This document shows, one piece after another, positions 17,491 to 27,222 of a stretch of 45,988 bases of DNA. Location of the stretch: NCBI GenBank assembly GCA_017427485.1, contig JAFRSR010000107.1, positions 1 through 45,988 of the forward strand, written 5' to 3'. Within the stretch, counting starts at the first letter, position 1; every line of letters begins with the position of its first letter. The position numbers were made by a program, and so were the translations under genes. The notes under the pieces were generated by a model. That model saw only the letters and a list, made by a program, of their open reading frames with translations. It did not search any database and was not told the origin of the DNA. The stretch comes from Kiritimatiellia bacterium. GTDB taxonomy: Bacteria > Verrucomicrobiota > Kiritimatiellia > RFP12 > UBA1067.

Positions 17491-18525
17491 ATGAAGATTC
17501 TCGCCATCTCCGACTTGCATACGACCGGCCTAAAAGGACTGGAACGGTATGTGCGCGACTGTGCGCTCGTGTTGGTCGCGGGCGACTTCACCGAGCATGG
17601 ATGCACGCGGGGCGTGGAACAGTCGGTGCGATGGGTGCTCGACGTGTTCTGTCCCTGGTGCGCCTCGTTCCCCGGCGTGCGTTTCTGCGTGGTGCCGGGC
17701 GAGCAGGATCTCTTTGCCGAGCGACGCGCGGACGAGATCCGCTGGCCGGACAACGTCGCCTATCTCGATCCACTGGCGGCGGATCCCGCCGCGCGGACGT
17801 GCGAGGCGGCGGGGTTGAAGATCTACGGCGTCGCCCGGACGCCGTACCAGAAGGGGGGCGTGTTCGCGGGGTCGTCCGAGGCGCTGACGCGCGCGTTTGC
17901 GGAAATCCCCGAGGGGCTGGACATCCTCGTTTCCCACGCACCGCCGCTCGTCGACGGCTACAACCTCGACGCGGACGGACGCCGCCGGCGCCATCGCGGC
18001 AGTCTGGAACTGACGGAGGCCATCCGGCGGGCGCGTCCGCGCCTCGTCGTGTGCGGACACGTCCACGGCGGCGACCACCGCCGCGCCGTGCTGGAGAACG
18101 GCACGGTCGTGGTGAACGTCTCGCGCGTGCTGGACGACCGGGGCCTGGTGACGACGCGTCCGCGCGTGATTGAAGTTGAACAGGTGGACGGGGCGAACGT
18201 GTTCCGTCTGGAGGAGGACGAGGGGACTGTCCCCGTGTCCGCGCCCGCCGCGTCGGTCGGCGCGGTGAAGCAGATCGAGCGCGCCGAGAAGATCCTGTTC
18301 AAGGCGGTGCGCAGCATCAACAAGCACGTGGAGAAGGGCGACTATGCGCCCAACCTCCACTACATCGACCAGCTCGACGACGTCCGGGCGACGCTCACGC
18401 CGTTCGCGGCGGAGCATCCGCTCGTGGGCGTGTACCTCGCGCGGCTGGACGAAGTCGCCGCGTCGCGCGCTCAGGGCTGGCGCGTCCGCGTGGGCGATGT
18501 ACCGAGATTCGAGGAGAAAACATGA
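17491..18525 (+). CDS. Calcineurin-like metallophosphoesterase with altered GNHD motif
   Basis: The 344-residue cytoplasmic protein has the motifs ISDLH (D8, H10), AGD (D32), VSHAPP and CGHVHGG of the calcineurin-like phosphoesterases. The third motif, normally GNHD/E, reads PGEQD, so the metal-bridging Asn and catalytic His are missing. That could mean an altered mechanism or a binding protein. After about residue 235 a separate C-terminal part (KQIERAEKILFKAVRSINK) follows a linker containing a GGGGAC/GTCCCC palindrome. It starts 3 nt after the lyase gene and ends in an ATGA overlap with the ArdC-like gene. The tight coupling suggests the two products work together. Confidence 0.82.
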   Translation: MKILAISDLHTTGLKGLERYVRDCALVLVAGDFTEHGCTRGVEQSVRWVLDVFCPWCASFPGVRFCVVPGEQDLFAERRADEIRWPDNVAYLDPLAADPAARTCEAAGLKIYGVARTPYQKGGVFAGSSEALTRAFAEIPEGLDILVSHAPPLVDGYNLDADGRRRRHRGSLELTEAIRRARPRLVVCGHVHGGDHRRAVLENGTVVVNVSRVLDDRGLVTTRPRVIEVEQVDGANVFRLEEDEGTVPVSAPAASVGAVKQIERAEKILFKAVRSINKHVEKGDYAPNLHYIDQLDDVRATLTPFAAEHPLVGVYLARLDEVAASRAQGWRVRVGDVPRFEEKT

Positions 18526-19478
18526 GCGCACGTCGAAAACGTCATTTCGAGCAGGAGCTGTTCGAGTTCGCGCAGGAAGACGGCGAACGCCGGAGGGGCG
18601 TCGACGAGCTGCTGGCGGTCGTGGACGAATACAAGCATCCTTCGAAGTTCCTTCACCTGCTCGCGCGCATCGCCCATTTCCGCGACTATTCGCCGCACAA
18701 CGCGCTGCTGATCGCTTTGCAGCGCCCCTCCGCACGCTACGTGCTCACGCCGCGGAAGTGGCAGGCCCTCGGCCGGTTCGTGAAGCGCGGGGCGTGTCCG
18801 ATCATCGCGTTGCGCCCTTTTTCGCCGGTCATGTATCTCTACGACATATCGGACACAAAGGTGCTCCCCGGTCGCGCGGACGGGTTCGAGTCGTCGTGGG
18901 CGGAACAGTCCGCGCGTGATCCGGAGGCGGACGTGCCGCCCGAGACGCTGCGGATGCTCTTGGACAATCTGCCTCTTTGGGGCATTTCTCATGACACGTT
19001 CCCGACTGGTCCGAGCCTGTCCGTCGAACTCCGCGTGGCGGGCGAGGGCGATGAGGACATTCTGCTGCCCTTGGACGGGGACACGGTGCCCTGTCGTCCT
19101 GCGTACGTGCTGCACACGCGGGAGGGCGCGCCGGATACGGTCGTCTTAACCGCGATCGTGCAGGCGCTGGCACGGATTTTCTGCCATCATCTCCGTTGCG
19201 GCTATGAGCGGGGGTGGGAGAACAGCCGCCGCGTGAGTCCCGAGGTGGAGCAGTTCGAGGTCCAGACGGTGTGCGGTCTGGTCTGCCGCCGTCTGCAGGT
19301 GGCGAGTCCGTCCTACTCGTTTTGGGCCGATTGCGCCTTTGAACGGCGGGAGATTCCGCCGATCAGCCTCGATACCGTGTGCGACGCCGTCACGGAGATC
19401 GAGCGGATACTGGAGCCCTGCACGGTCCAGCAGGGGTACTTCTACCGACACACACCATCCTTTGCGGCGCGTATCTGA
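18522..19478 (+). CDS. ArdC-like protein with degenerate metallopeptidase motif
   Basis: The 318-residue protein resembles ArdC-type proteins in its N-terminal half: YSPHNALLIALQRPSARYV, then W-x-x-LGRFVKRG and a P-F-S-P-V-M-Y-L-YDISDT strand. This is the pattern of the ArdC single-strand DNA-binding domain. The C-terminal half corresponds to the zinc-peptidase (ImmA/IrrE-like) part: LARIFCHHLRC stands where LAHE-x-x-H is expected, and EVEQFEVQTVCGLVCRRL where E-x-EA-x-x-VAYLVC is expected. The first His and the catalytic Glu are thus R and I, so the peptidase is probably dead. ArdC relatives occur on plasmids and in anti-restriction or stress contexts. The assignment rests on motif memory, without a search. 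Confidence 0.6.
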   Translation: MSARRKRHFEQELFEFAQEDGERRRGVDELLAVVDEYKHPSKFLHLLARIAHFRDYSPHNALLIALQRPSARYVLTPRKWQALGRFVKRGACPIIALRPFSPVMYLYDISDTKVLPGRADGFESSWAEQSARDPEADVPPETLRMLLDNLPLWGISHDTFPTGPSLSVELRVAGEGDEDILLPLDGDTVPCRPAYVLHTREGAPDTVVLTAIVQALARIFCHHLRCGYERGWENSRRVSPEVEQFEVQTVCGLVCRRLQVASPSYSFWADCAFERREIPPISLDTVCDAVTEIERILEPCTVQQGYFYRHTPSFAARI

Positions 19479-19485
19479 CTGTTTC

Positions 19486-19523
19486 TGGTCTGGTCATGTT
19501 TTTACCAGACTAGTCAGTTTTTG
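19486..19523 (+). terminator. Stem-loop terminator after the ArdC-like gene
   Basis: CTGGTCTGGT at 19486-19495 pairs with ACCAGACTAG at 19505-19514 (one G-T pair), with a 9-nt loop, followed by TCAGTTTTT. It ends the metallophosphoesterase-ArdC-like unit. Confidence 0.6.
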
Positions 19524-19576
19524 ACATTAGAGCAGGCACTTTTCGGGGCGCTATTTTTGATTATTTAGTGCCGATT

Positions 19577-19616
19577 CGTGCCATGAGCGCGAGTCATAGT
19601 CCTTTGGCACGGGTTT
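19577..19616 (+). other. Second stem-loop in the gap before the small ORF
   Basis: CGTGCCA (19577-19583) pairs with TGGCACG (19605-19611), followed by GGTTTT; inside, ATGA and TCAT can also pair. It may be an additional terminator or a structured leader of the ORF at 19652. The stretch 19524-19576 holds nothing I can name. Confidence 0.35.
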
Positions 19617-19651
19617 TGCTTATTAGGGGGCGGCAGAAAAGGAGTTTGAAA

Positions 19652-19774
19652 ATGATTGAAGAAACAATGAAACAGTTGGCGCTTGACGAGTTCGGCACGC
19701 TTGAGGGCGTGGAGATTCAGTACTGGGTAAATCCGCAAACAGGCTGTATACAATACTGCTTGTGGCGGAAATAG
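19652..19774 (+). CDS. Small hypothetical protein, 40 residues
   Basis: A strong AAAAGGAG lies 7 nt before the ATG and the ORF ends at a TAG at 19772-19774. The product MIEETMKQLALDEFGTLEGV-EIQYWVNPQTGCIQYCLWRK is acidic at first and ends in a Cys- and aromatic-rich hairpin-like tail. I do not recognise it. It sits alone between the terminator of the ArdC-like gene and the gyrB promoter. The Shine-Dalgarno is the main support; there is no clear promoter of its own. Confidence 0.45.
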   Translation: MIEETMKQLALDEFGTLEGVEIQYWVNPQTGCIQYCLWRK

Positions 19775-19828
19775 TTTTGGAGAGGAGGCCAGGCATGTGA
19801 TTTTCCCCTCGCACGCGCGCGCGCGTTA

Positions 19829-22347
<2,519 letters not shown>

Positions 22348-22353
22348 GGGAGC

Positions 22354-22524
22354 GTGACGGACAAAGTCGATCTCGCCCGCTACGCCTCCGTCTCGTTCGA
22401 CGAGTTTGTCGAGAACAACCGTCGCCACAAGGAGAACGGGCTGCGGCGTAGTGGGAACCTGGAACTGCTGGAGAAGTTTCATGAGAATCCGGAGAAAAAT
22501 ATTCACCATCCTTCAGCCGGATGA
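22354..22524 (+). CDS. Doubtful 56-codon ORF between gyrB and the channel gene
   Basis: A GTG at 22354, 6 nt after the gyrB stop, opens a frame reading VTDKVDLARYASVSFDEFVE and on to a TGA at 22522-22524, where it already overlaps the channel gene. Its GGGAG is only 1 nt from the GTG. The first 80 bases have host-like GC-rich codons and the last part overlaps the AT-richer island. It may be the cut 5' end of a host gene that once followed gyrB. I do not recognise the protein. Confidence 0.25.
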   Translation: MTDKVDLARYASVSFDEFVENNRRHKENGLRRSGNLELLEKFHENPEKNIHHPSAG

Positions 22525-23406
22525 CGGCGATTCGGTTTTGAGTCGCATATTCGACTGGCTTGTTACCGCGCTGATTCTTACGAGCGTGGTGATTGTGTTC
22601 GTGGCGACATTCGACCTACCTCCTGGAACGATGCGCATCCTTGGGGCGTTGAGGCCGTGGCTTCCGTCGTTTTCACCATCGAATATGCATTGCGGATAGT
22701 TACCGCCGATTTTCTCTATCAAGACAAGGGGCCTGTCCGTTCGCGGATAAAGTACATTCTTTCTCCAATGGCAGTAGTTGATTTCGTATCGATTCTGCCG
22801 TTTTGGCTTCCGATGTTTCTTCCTGAAACCCTTCTTGGGCTTAGGGCGCTCCGGCTGGTGAGGCTTCTGCGAATACTCAAATTGCACCGATATTATGACG
22901 CGATGCGATCACTTGGGGAGGTAGTGGTCTTGAAGAAACGCGAACTTCTCGGCTCGATTTATTTTGTGGCCATTTTGATGCTGCTGGCCTCCCTTCTCAT
23001 GTATTCTGCCGAACACGATGCGCAGCCTGACGTGTTTTGCAACGCTTTCTCCGGCTTGTGGTGGGCGGTGGCGACGTTGACGACCGTCGGATATGGTGAC
23101 AGATACCCCGTAACGGTTGTCGGACGTTTCCTCGGCGCCTTGATAGCATTTTCCGGCATCGCCGCCGTGGCCATCCCAACAGGCATAATCACGACCGGTC
23201 TTGGCGAATGCATTTCGCGGAAGAATGCCGCCAAGGACGCGTGTGCAGCAAATGGCGGACGTGACGGCGCAGTGAATGTGGCTGACTGCGCTCGGCTGCT
23301 TCAGGAACAACGAGTTCAACTGGAAAAGCTAATCGAGGCCGTGGCTCGACTCGATGGAAACGTCCGCAGTGGACACAATGCCGAAAAGGAGAATGAAAGA
23401 ACATGA
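22481..23406 (+). pseudogene. Voltage-gated-type potassium channel, one frameshift near residue 55
   Basis: Two frames together encode a complete 6-TM channel of about 308 residues. The first (ATG at 22481, GGAG upstream) gives MRIRRKIFTILQPDDGDSVL and the S1 helix to FDLPPGTMRILG. The second frame continues GVEAVASVVFTIEYALRIV (S2), S3, an S4 with regularly spaced arginines (LRALRLVRLLRILK), and the pore TTVGYGDRYP, the K+ selectivity filter. A short coiled tail follows. One extra G in the GGGG run at 22643-22646 would restore a single reading frame. It could be a true mutation, an assembly error or a slippery site. The stop overlaps the next gene as ATGA, so it is the first gene of the 22481-26233 module. 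Base composition is lower in GC than gyrB. Confidence 0.8.
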
Positions 23407-25190
23407 AACAGTGGCACTATGTTCTAGTGGGGGCGGCTGCAGTTTCGGCCATCATTCCCGCGTTTGCGCCGTCGCTACTCCCTGTTGCCATCATAGGGAC
23501 GCTACTTGGAGTTGTCGCCGTTTTTCTGTCGCTGCGCGGCGTAGACACGGAGGACAGAAATCTCAGAAGCGAAATCAGGCGTGTCGAGGAGGAGATTGCG
23601 AATACCAGGAAAGAGCGCGACTCTGCGATTGCCCATGCGGCCGAACTTGACAAAATGTTCCAGGACAATGGGTACGCCGAGCTTGCAGAGAACCGCGAGC
23701 GTATCGAAATGGAGAACGTCGACTTAGACCGACAGATTGAGGCGAAGAGACTGGAGTTCGAGCAGGAAATGGAACGCCAATGTGCGGAGTACGAGCGAGA
23801 CCTTTCGGAGAGGAATGCGCAGCAGGAACGGATACTTCAGGAAAAGACCGCCCTGGAAATGAAACTCCAGTCTGAGATAGCGGAACTTACCTCTCGCCGC
23901 GACGGCGCTCTAGAGTTCGTACAGAAATTCGATGAAGCTCAGAAGAAGTACAAGGCCATCAACGACAAACTTGTGAGGGCGAAGAAGAACTTTGAGGCTG
24001 TCGAATACTGTCTGGCAAATTGGATGCATCTTGGCGACAAACCTGTCGAGGTACTGAATGCGGAGGCCGCGTTGGCCGATCAGGAGGCTCTGGACCCAAT
24101 CGGTGAAATAGACATAAAGGCTTTGTCCATACCAGACCTTCGGAAGGAGTCACGGCAGATTTCGCGTAGGATAGATTCGCTCTGCGAGGAGTTCTCTTCG
24201 AGGTATCAAACGAAGGCCATAAAGTCGCTCATGTCTGTGACCGTTATCTACCTAAAACTTGAATTGCGCGTGATACTTGCGGAACTCCGATACAAGGCAC
24301 AGGAAGAGGCGATAGGCAAAATCGCAAAACTGATGCTTCGCGTACAGCAACTTTACGAAGATGGCAACCGAACAATACTTCCGACGGTCCTTGCGTTTCT
24401 GGGTGAGCTGGAAAAGACATTCATCGACGCGGTGAAGGTCGAGTATCTCTGGTATCTACGGAAGGAGCAACAAAAGCAGGAGCAGTTGGCACTCCGAGAG
24501 AAAATGCGCGAAGAGCGCGAGGAGCGTATGCGTCTAGAAGAGGAGCGGAGGCGCGTGGCGGAGGAGGAGGCGAAGTACGCGGCGGAACAGGAACGTCTGC
24601 GTGCGCTGCGCGAGGAGGCTGCCGCAAAAGCCAAAGAGGAACTGGAGAAGACAGGTGCGCAGTCGGAGGAGACGGCGAACGCCCTTGCGGAGATAGATGC
24701 GCAGATGCTCAAGGTGGAGGCGAATCTCGGGGAGGTGGCCGTACAGAGGGAGGAGATTGCCAAGCGCCAGAACGGCAAGGCCGGAACGGTGTACGTCATC
24801 AGTAACCTCGGCTCGTTCGGTCCGGATGTGTTCAAGGTCGGGATGACCCGACGTCTGGAACCGCAAGACCGAGTCGACGAACTGGGCGACGCTAGCGTGC
24901 CGTTTGAGTTTGACATCCACAGCTTCATTTTTTCCGAGGATGCCGTGGGGCTTGAATCCCGCCTCCACGACCGTCTTGCGCCATTCCGCGTGAACAAGAT
25001 AAACGGAAGAAAGGAGTTCTTCAGGATCACCCTTGATGAAATAGAGCGTTTGGTTCAGGAGACCGATCCGACGGCGTCCTTCACTCGCACGATGGCCGCA
25101 AAAGAATACCGCGCCTCGCAGGGCGGCATAGAACTTGGCGATGCCGTCCAGACGATGGAGGATGATATGGAGAGCGAGGCTGTCGAATGA
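23403..25190 (+). CDS. Membrane-anchored DUF4041-like coiled-coil protein with C-terminal GIY-YIG (T5orf172/MUG113-type) domain
   Basis: The 595-residue protein has an N-terminal membrane hairpin (about residues 5-44) and a long coiled coil (about 50-170). A central helical region (about 170-350; EAVEYCLANWMHLGDKPVE, then FSSRYQTKAIKSL) resembles DUF4041. A second, highly charged coiled coil spans about 355-460. The GIY-YIG-like nuclease domain covers about 462-545: VYVISNLGSFGPDVFKVGMT, R-VDELGDASVPF, LESRLHDRLAPFRV and GRKEFFRI, with the domain's Arg and terminal Glu in place. DUF4041 plus this nuclease type is known from phage-related and accessory genes; a membrane hairpin in front is not something I know as standard. 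ATGA overlaps join it to the channel upstream and the TerB-like gene downstream. Frequent ATA and AGG codons mark it as foreign to the GC-rich host. Confidence 0.8.
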   Translation: MKQWHYVLVGAAAVSAIIPAFAPSLLPVAIIGTLLGVVAVFLSLRGVDTEDRNLRSEIRRVEEEIANTRKERDSAIAHAAELDKMFQDNGYAELAENRERIEMENVDLDRQIEAKRLEFEQEMERQCAEYERDLSERNAQQERILQEKTALEMKLQSEIAELTSRRDGALEFVQKFDEAQKKYKAINDKLVRAKKNFEAVEYCLANWMHLGDKPVEVLNAEAALADQEALDPIGEIDIKALSIPDLRKESRQISRRIDSLCEEFSSRYQTKAIKSLMSVTVIYLKLELRVILAELRYKAQEEAIGKIAKLMLRVQQLYEDGNRTILPTVLAFLGELEKTFIDAVKVEYLWYLRKEQQKQEQLALREKMREEREERMRLEEERRRVAEEEAKYAAEQERLRALREEAAAKAKEELEKTGAQSEETANALAEIDAQMLKVEANLGEVAVQREEIAKRQNGKAGTVYVISNLGSFGPDVFKVGMTRRLEPQDRVDELGDASVPFEFDIHSFIFSEDAVGLESRLHDRLAPFRVNKINGRKEFFRITLDEIERLVQETDPTASFTRTMAAKEYRASQGGIELGDAVQTMEDDMESEAVE

Positions 25191-26233
25191 GTCCGGTGGT
25201 TAAGTCTGTCCTCTCGCTCGTTGTCCTGTGCGCAGCCGCCCTACTTGGCACTTGTTCCGTTCATTCCGCGCGGGAGAAGAGGCATCTGCACCGTCTTCGC
25301 TACGCCGCCGCCAACGGGAGGTCTGAGGAGGTCATTGCGGAGTACCGCCGCATTCCCCAAAAGCTCCGCGATGAACCTGACGTGCAGGCTGCATACGAAG
25401 AGGCGCTGCAGAAAGGAGGCAAAGACCTTGACGACGACTTTGTATTCCCATTCTTCCCGACTACGACGGAAGGCGCAGACCTCTCGGCGCTTGCCGTGTT
25501 CGCCATTGGGATGACGGTGCTCTGCGTGTGGTTGCCCGGCAGACGGCACGGCGTGCGCACGTCACGGGAGGATGTCGCACAGTCAGAATTGCCGTCGGAG
25601 GGCCAACTGTCCATAATACGCCGTATCAACAACGGAGTGGTGCCGCTCGGTCTAACCAGGTCTGCCGCGTCGGCGATGATATGGCGGCATTTCGCGAGAG
25701 TAAGCGAAATGCAGCGGCGACGGCGTATCGACGTCCGCCCGCTCGATTTTCTGTCATCCTCTCGCTCAAACCGTGAGAAAATGAAGATCGAGCGCGAGCG
25801 CAGAAGAGCACAAGAGGCTATGGAGAGAGAGAGGGAACGCGAGGAGCGTCGCCGCGAACGCGAGGAGCAGCGGGCGCGTAAGGCGCAAGACCATCTTTTT
25901 GACAGACGAATTGCTGAGGAGGAGAAGCTGATACAGGCTCGGAAGAATGCCGAAAGCGGAGTCGTGCGTAAATCCCGCAGCGTCAAAATGCAGACGGTTC
26001 AGGAGTTTCAGGGGCTTGTAAACGACATTCTCGCCGACAAGAAAATCGAACCGCAGGAAGTCCGTCAGCTGAAGGCATGGCTTATGGCTCATAGGCAGAA
26101 ACCGGATGATTTCGCAGCCATGTTCAAGGTCATAGACGAGTCGTTGGTGGACGGAATCATTGACACTGACGAAACGCAAGCGATTTATGAGGGGATTATC
26201 GACTGTCTGATAACACTTCGTGAAAGACGATGA
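25187..26233 (+). CDS. Two-TM coiled-coil protein with TerB-like C-terminal domain
   Basis: The 348-residue protein has a first membrane segment at about residues 7-22 and a second at about 100-117, with an extracytoplasmic loop between them if the N-terminus is inside. A cytosolic, extremely Arg/Glu-rich coiled coil follows at about 190-260. The C-terminal domain of about 75 residues (VQEFQGLVNDILADKKIEPQ, then DESLVDGIIDTDETQAIYEG) has two acidic loop-helix motifs like TerB/tellurite-resistance domains and the region found before some BRCT domains. The acidic loops could bind a metal ion. It is the last of three ATGA-linked genes and shares membrane anchoring and charged coiled coils with its partner at 23403. 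No function is known to me. Confidence 0.6.
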   Translation: MSPVVKSVLSLVVLCAAALLGTCSVHSAREKRHLHRLRYAAANGRSEEVIAEYRRIPQKLRDEPDVQAAYEEALQKGGKDLDDDFVFPFFPTTTEGADLSALAVFAIGMTVLCVWLPGRRHGVRTSREDVAQSELPSEGQLSIIRRINNGVVPLGLTRSAASAMIWRHFARVSEMQRRRRIDVRPLDFLSSSRSNREKMKIERERRRAQEAMEREREREERRREREEQRARKAQDHLFDRRIAEEEKLIQARKNAESGVVRKSRSVKMQTVQEFQGLVNDILADKKIEPQEVRQLKAWLMAHRQKPDDFAAMFKVIDESLVDGIIDTDETQAIYEGIIDCLITLRERR

Positions 26234-26237
26234 TTGA

Positions 26238-26381
26238 AACATCAAACTTGATATCGCAAAATACGACATCAAGATGAATGCCTTTGTGGCTATGCGAAGG
26301 GTATTGGTATCGCTTGCCCCTGGAATGGCAAGAATCGCGGAGACGGAACATCTCCAGCTGGAAGAAAAGAGGCAGGACTAG
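26238..26381 (+). pseudogene. Remnant resembling the C-terminal part of an ORF6N-domain protein
   Basis: Just after the TerB-like gene, a frame without a start codon reads NIKLDIAKYDIKMNAFVAMR and then RVLVSLAPGMARIAETEHLQ, ending at a TAG at 26379-26381. An internal ATG at 26274 is not preceded by a Shine-Dalgarno. AFVAMRR followed by an I-x-x-x-E-x-x-Q helix is how the ORF6N domain (phage KilA-N/ORF6N group) usually ends. Beyond the TAG the same frame still reads PIKNVKI, as expected for a decayed gene. It marks this spot as a phage- or element-derived insertion site. The assignment rests on a short segment. Confidence 0.45.
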
Positions 26382-26446
26382 CCGATCAAGAATGTCAAAA
26401 TTCCGAAATGAGTTCGGCTTTGTTTCCGCACGGCAATGCGGATTTA

Positions 26447-26455
26447 TGGTATACT
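26447..26455 (+). promoter_or_regulatory. Extended -10 promoter of the vapBC pair
   Basis: TGG-TATACT (-10 at 26450-26455) lies about 45 bp upstream of the antitoxin ATG. VapBC pairs usually repress this region themselves; no clear palindromic operator stands out. Confidence 0.6.
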
Positions 26456-26498
26456 ACCGCCAGCACCAAAATGACACTAGAATAGTTAGGAGAGGAAA

Positions 26499-26786
26499 AT
26501 GGCTAACTTGACATTGCGGAGCATCCCCGATGCAACGTTGTCCGAACTGCGGTCTCGCGCCGCAGTAAACCATCGTAGTCTCAACGGGGAGATTCTCGCC
26601 ATAATCGACATCACCCTTGCGGGTGGATTGCCGATATGGGCTTCGTCGTCGAGCGACGATCCCGTTGAACGCCAGAAGGCCGCGATTCTCGATGCCGCCG
26701 GGGGATGGCGCGACACGCGCAGTGAACGGGAGGTCGTCGTCGACATCGAGTCGCATCGGACGAAGGGACGCAAGGTGGCGCTATGA
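26499..26786 (+). CDS. vapB: FitA/VapB-type ribbon-helix-helix antitoxin
   Basis: The 95-residue protein has an N-terminal ribbon-helix-helix of the Arc/FitA type: MANLTLRSIPDATLSELRSR forms the DNA-binding strand and first helix, and HRSLNGEILAIID the second helix. The C-terminal half, with WRDTRSEREVVVDIESHR, would wrap around the toxin. AGGAG lies upstream of the ATG. The stop overlaps the toxin start in an ATGA, the usual arrangement for antitoxin before toxin. The expected role is to neutralise the PIN toxin and to repress the operon. Confidence 0.85.
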   Translation: MANLTLRSIPDATLSELRSRAAVNHRSLNGEILAIIDITLAGGLPIWASSSSDDPVERQKAAILDAAGGWRDTRSEREVVVDIESHRTKGRKVAL

Positions 26787-27175
26787 TACTCCTCGACACC
26801 AACATCTGCATCGGAATCCTGCATGCGAACCCTGTTGTCCTGTCGCACATTCGCTCTGCCACAGCGCCGCTGGCCATCCCCGGCATGGTCGAGGGCGAAC
26901 TCCACTATGGCGTGGAGAAATCCTCTGACCCCATACACAATCGCATAAGGACCGAGAACCTTCTTCGGAACTTTCCGATCTACTATCCAAACAGTCCTAT
27001 CATGCACATGTTTGGAAAGCTTAAGGCGGAACAGGAGAGGCTGGGCACTCGCGTGGACGATGCGGACGTCATTATTGCCGCCACCGCGATTGTCCTTGAC
27101 GCAACGCTTGCAACGGGGAACATTCGTCATTTTGCAAGGTTCGCGGATTTGAAGTATGAAAACTGGCAACGCTAA
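26783..27175 (+). CDS. vapC: VapC-type PIN-domain ribonuclease toxin
   Basis: The 130-residue PIN domain has its acidic metal-binding residues in place: D5 in LLDTNICIGIL, E39 in EGELHYGV and D95 in DDADVIIAATA, followed by TGNIRHF with N113. The length is typical. VapC toxins are Mg2+-dependent ribonucleases that cut tRNA or rRNA when free of antitoxin. The gene begins within the antitoxin stop (ATGA). It closes the accessory island; host-like composition resumes with waaA. Confidence 0.9.
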   Translation: MILLDTNICIGILHANPVVLSHIRSATAPLAIPGMVEGELHYGVEKSSDPIHNRIRTENLLRNFPIYYPNSPIMHMFGKLKAEQERLGTRVDDADVIIAATAIVLDATLATGNIRHFARFADLKYENWQR

Positions 27176-27192
27176 CCCGGTACGGCGAAATG

Positions 27193-27201
27193 TGATATAC
27201 T
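27193..27201 (+). promoter_or_regulatory. Extended -10 promoter of waaA and the following genes
   Basis: TGA-TATACT (-10 at 27196-27201), 21 bp before the waaA ATG, in the short gap after the toxin gene. Confidence 0.6.
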
Positions 27202-27222
27202 AACCGCGCTGAGCCTCAATAG

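Noticed and set aside
18222..18234. GGGGAC/GTCCCC palindrome in the metallophosphoesterase gene as a further member of the in-frame palindrome family
   Set aside because: Arms are only 6 bp and the shared TAGGGC lead-in and GC-rich core are missing, so homology cannot be supported.
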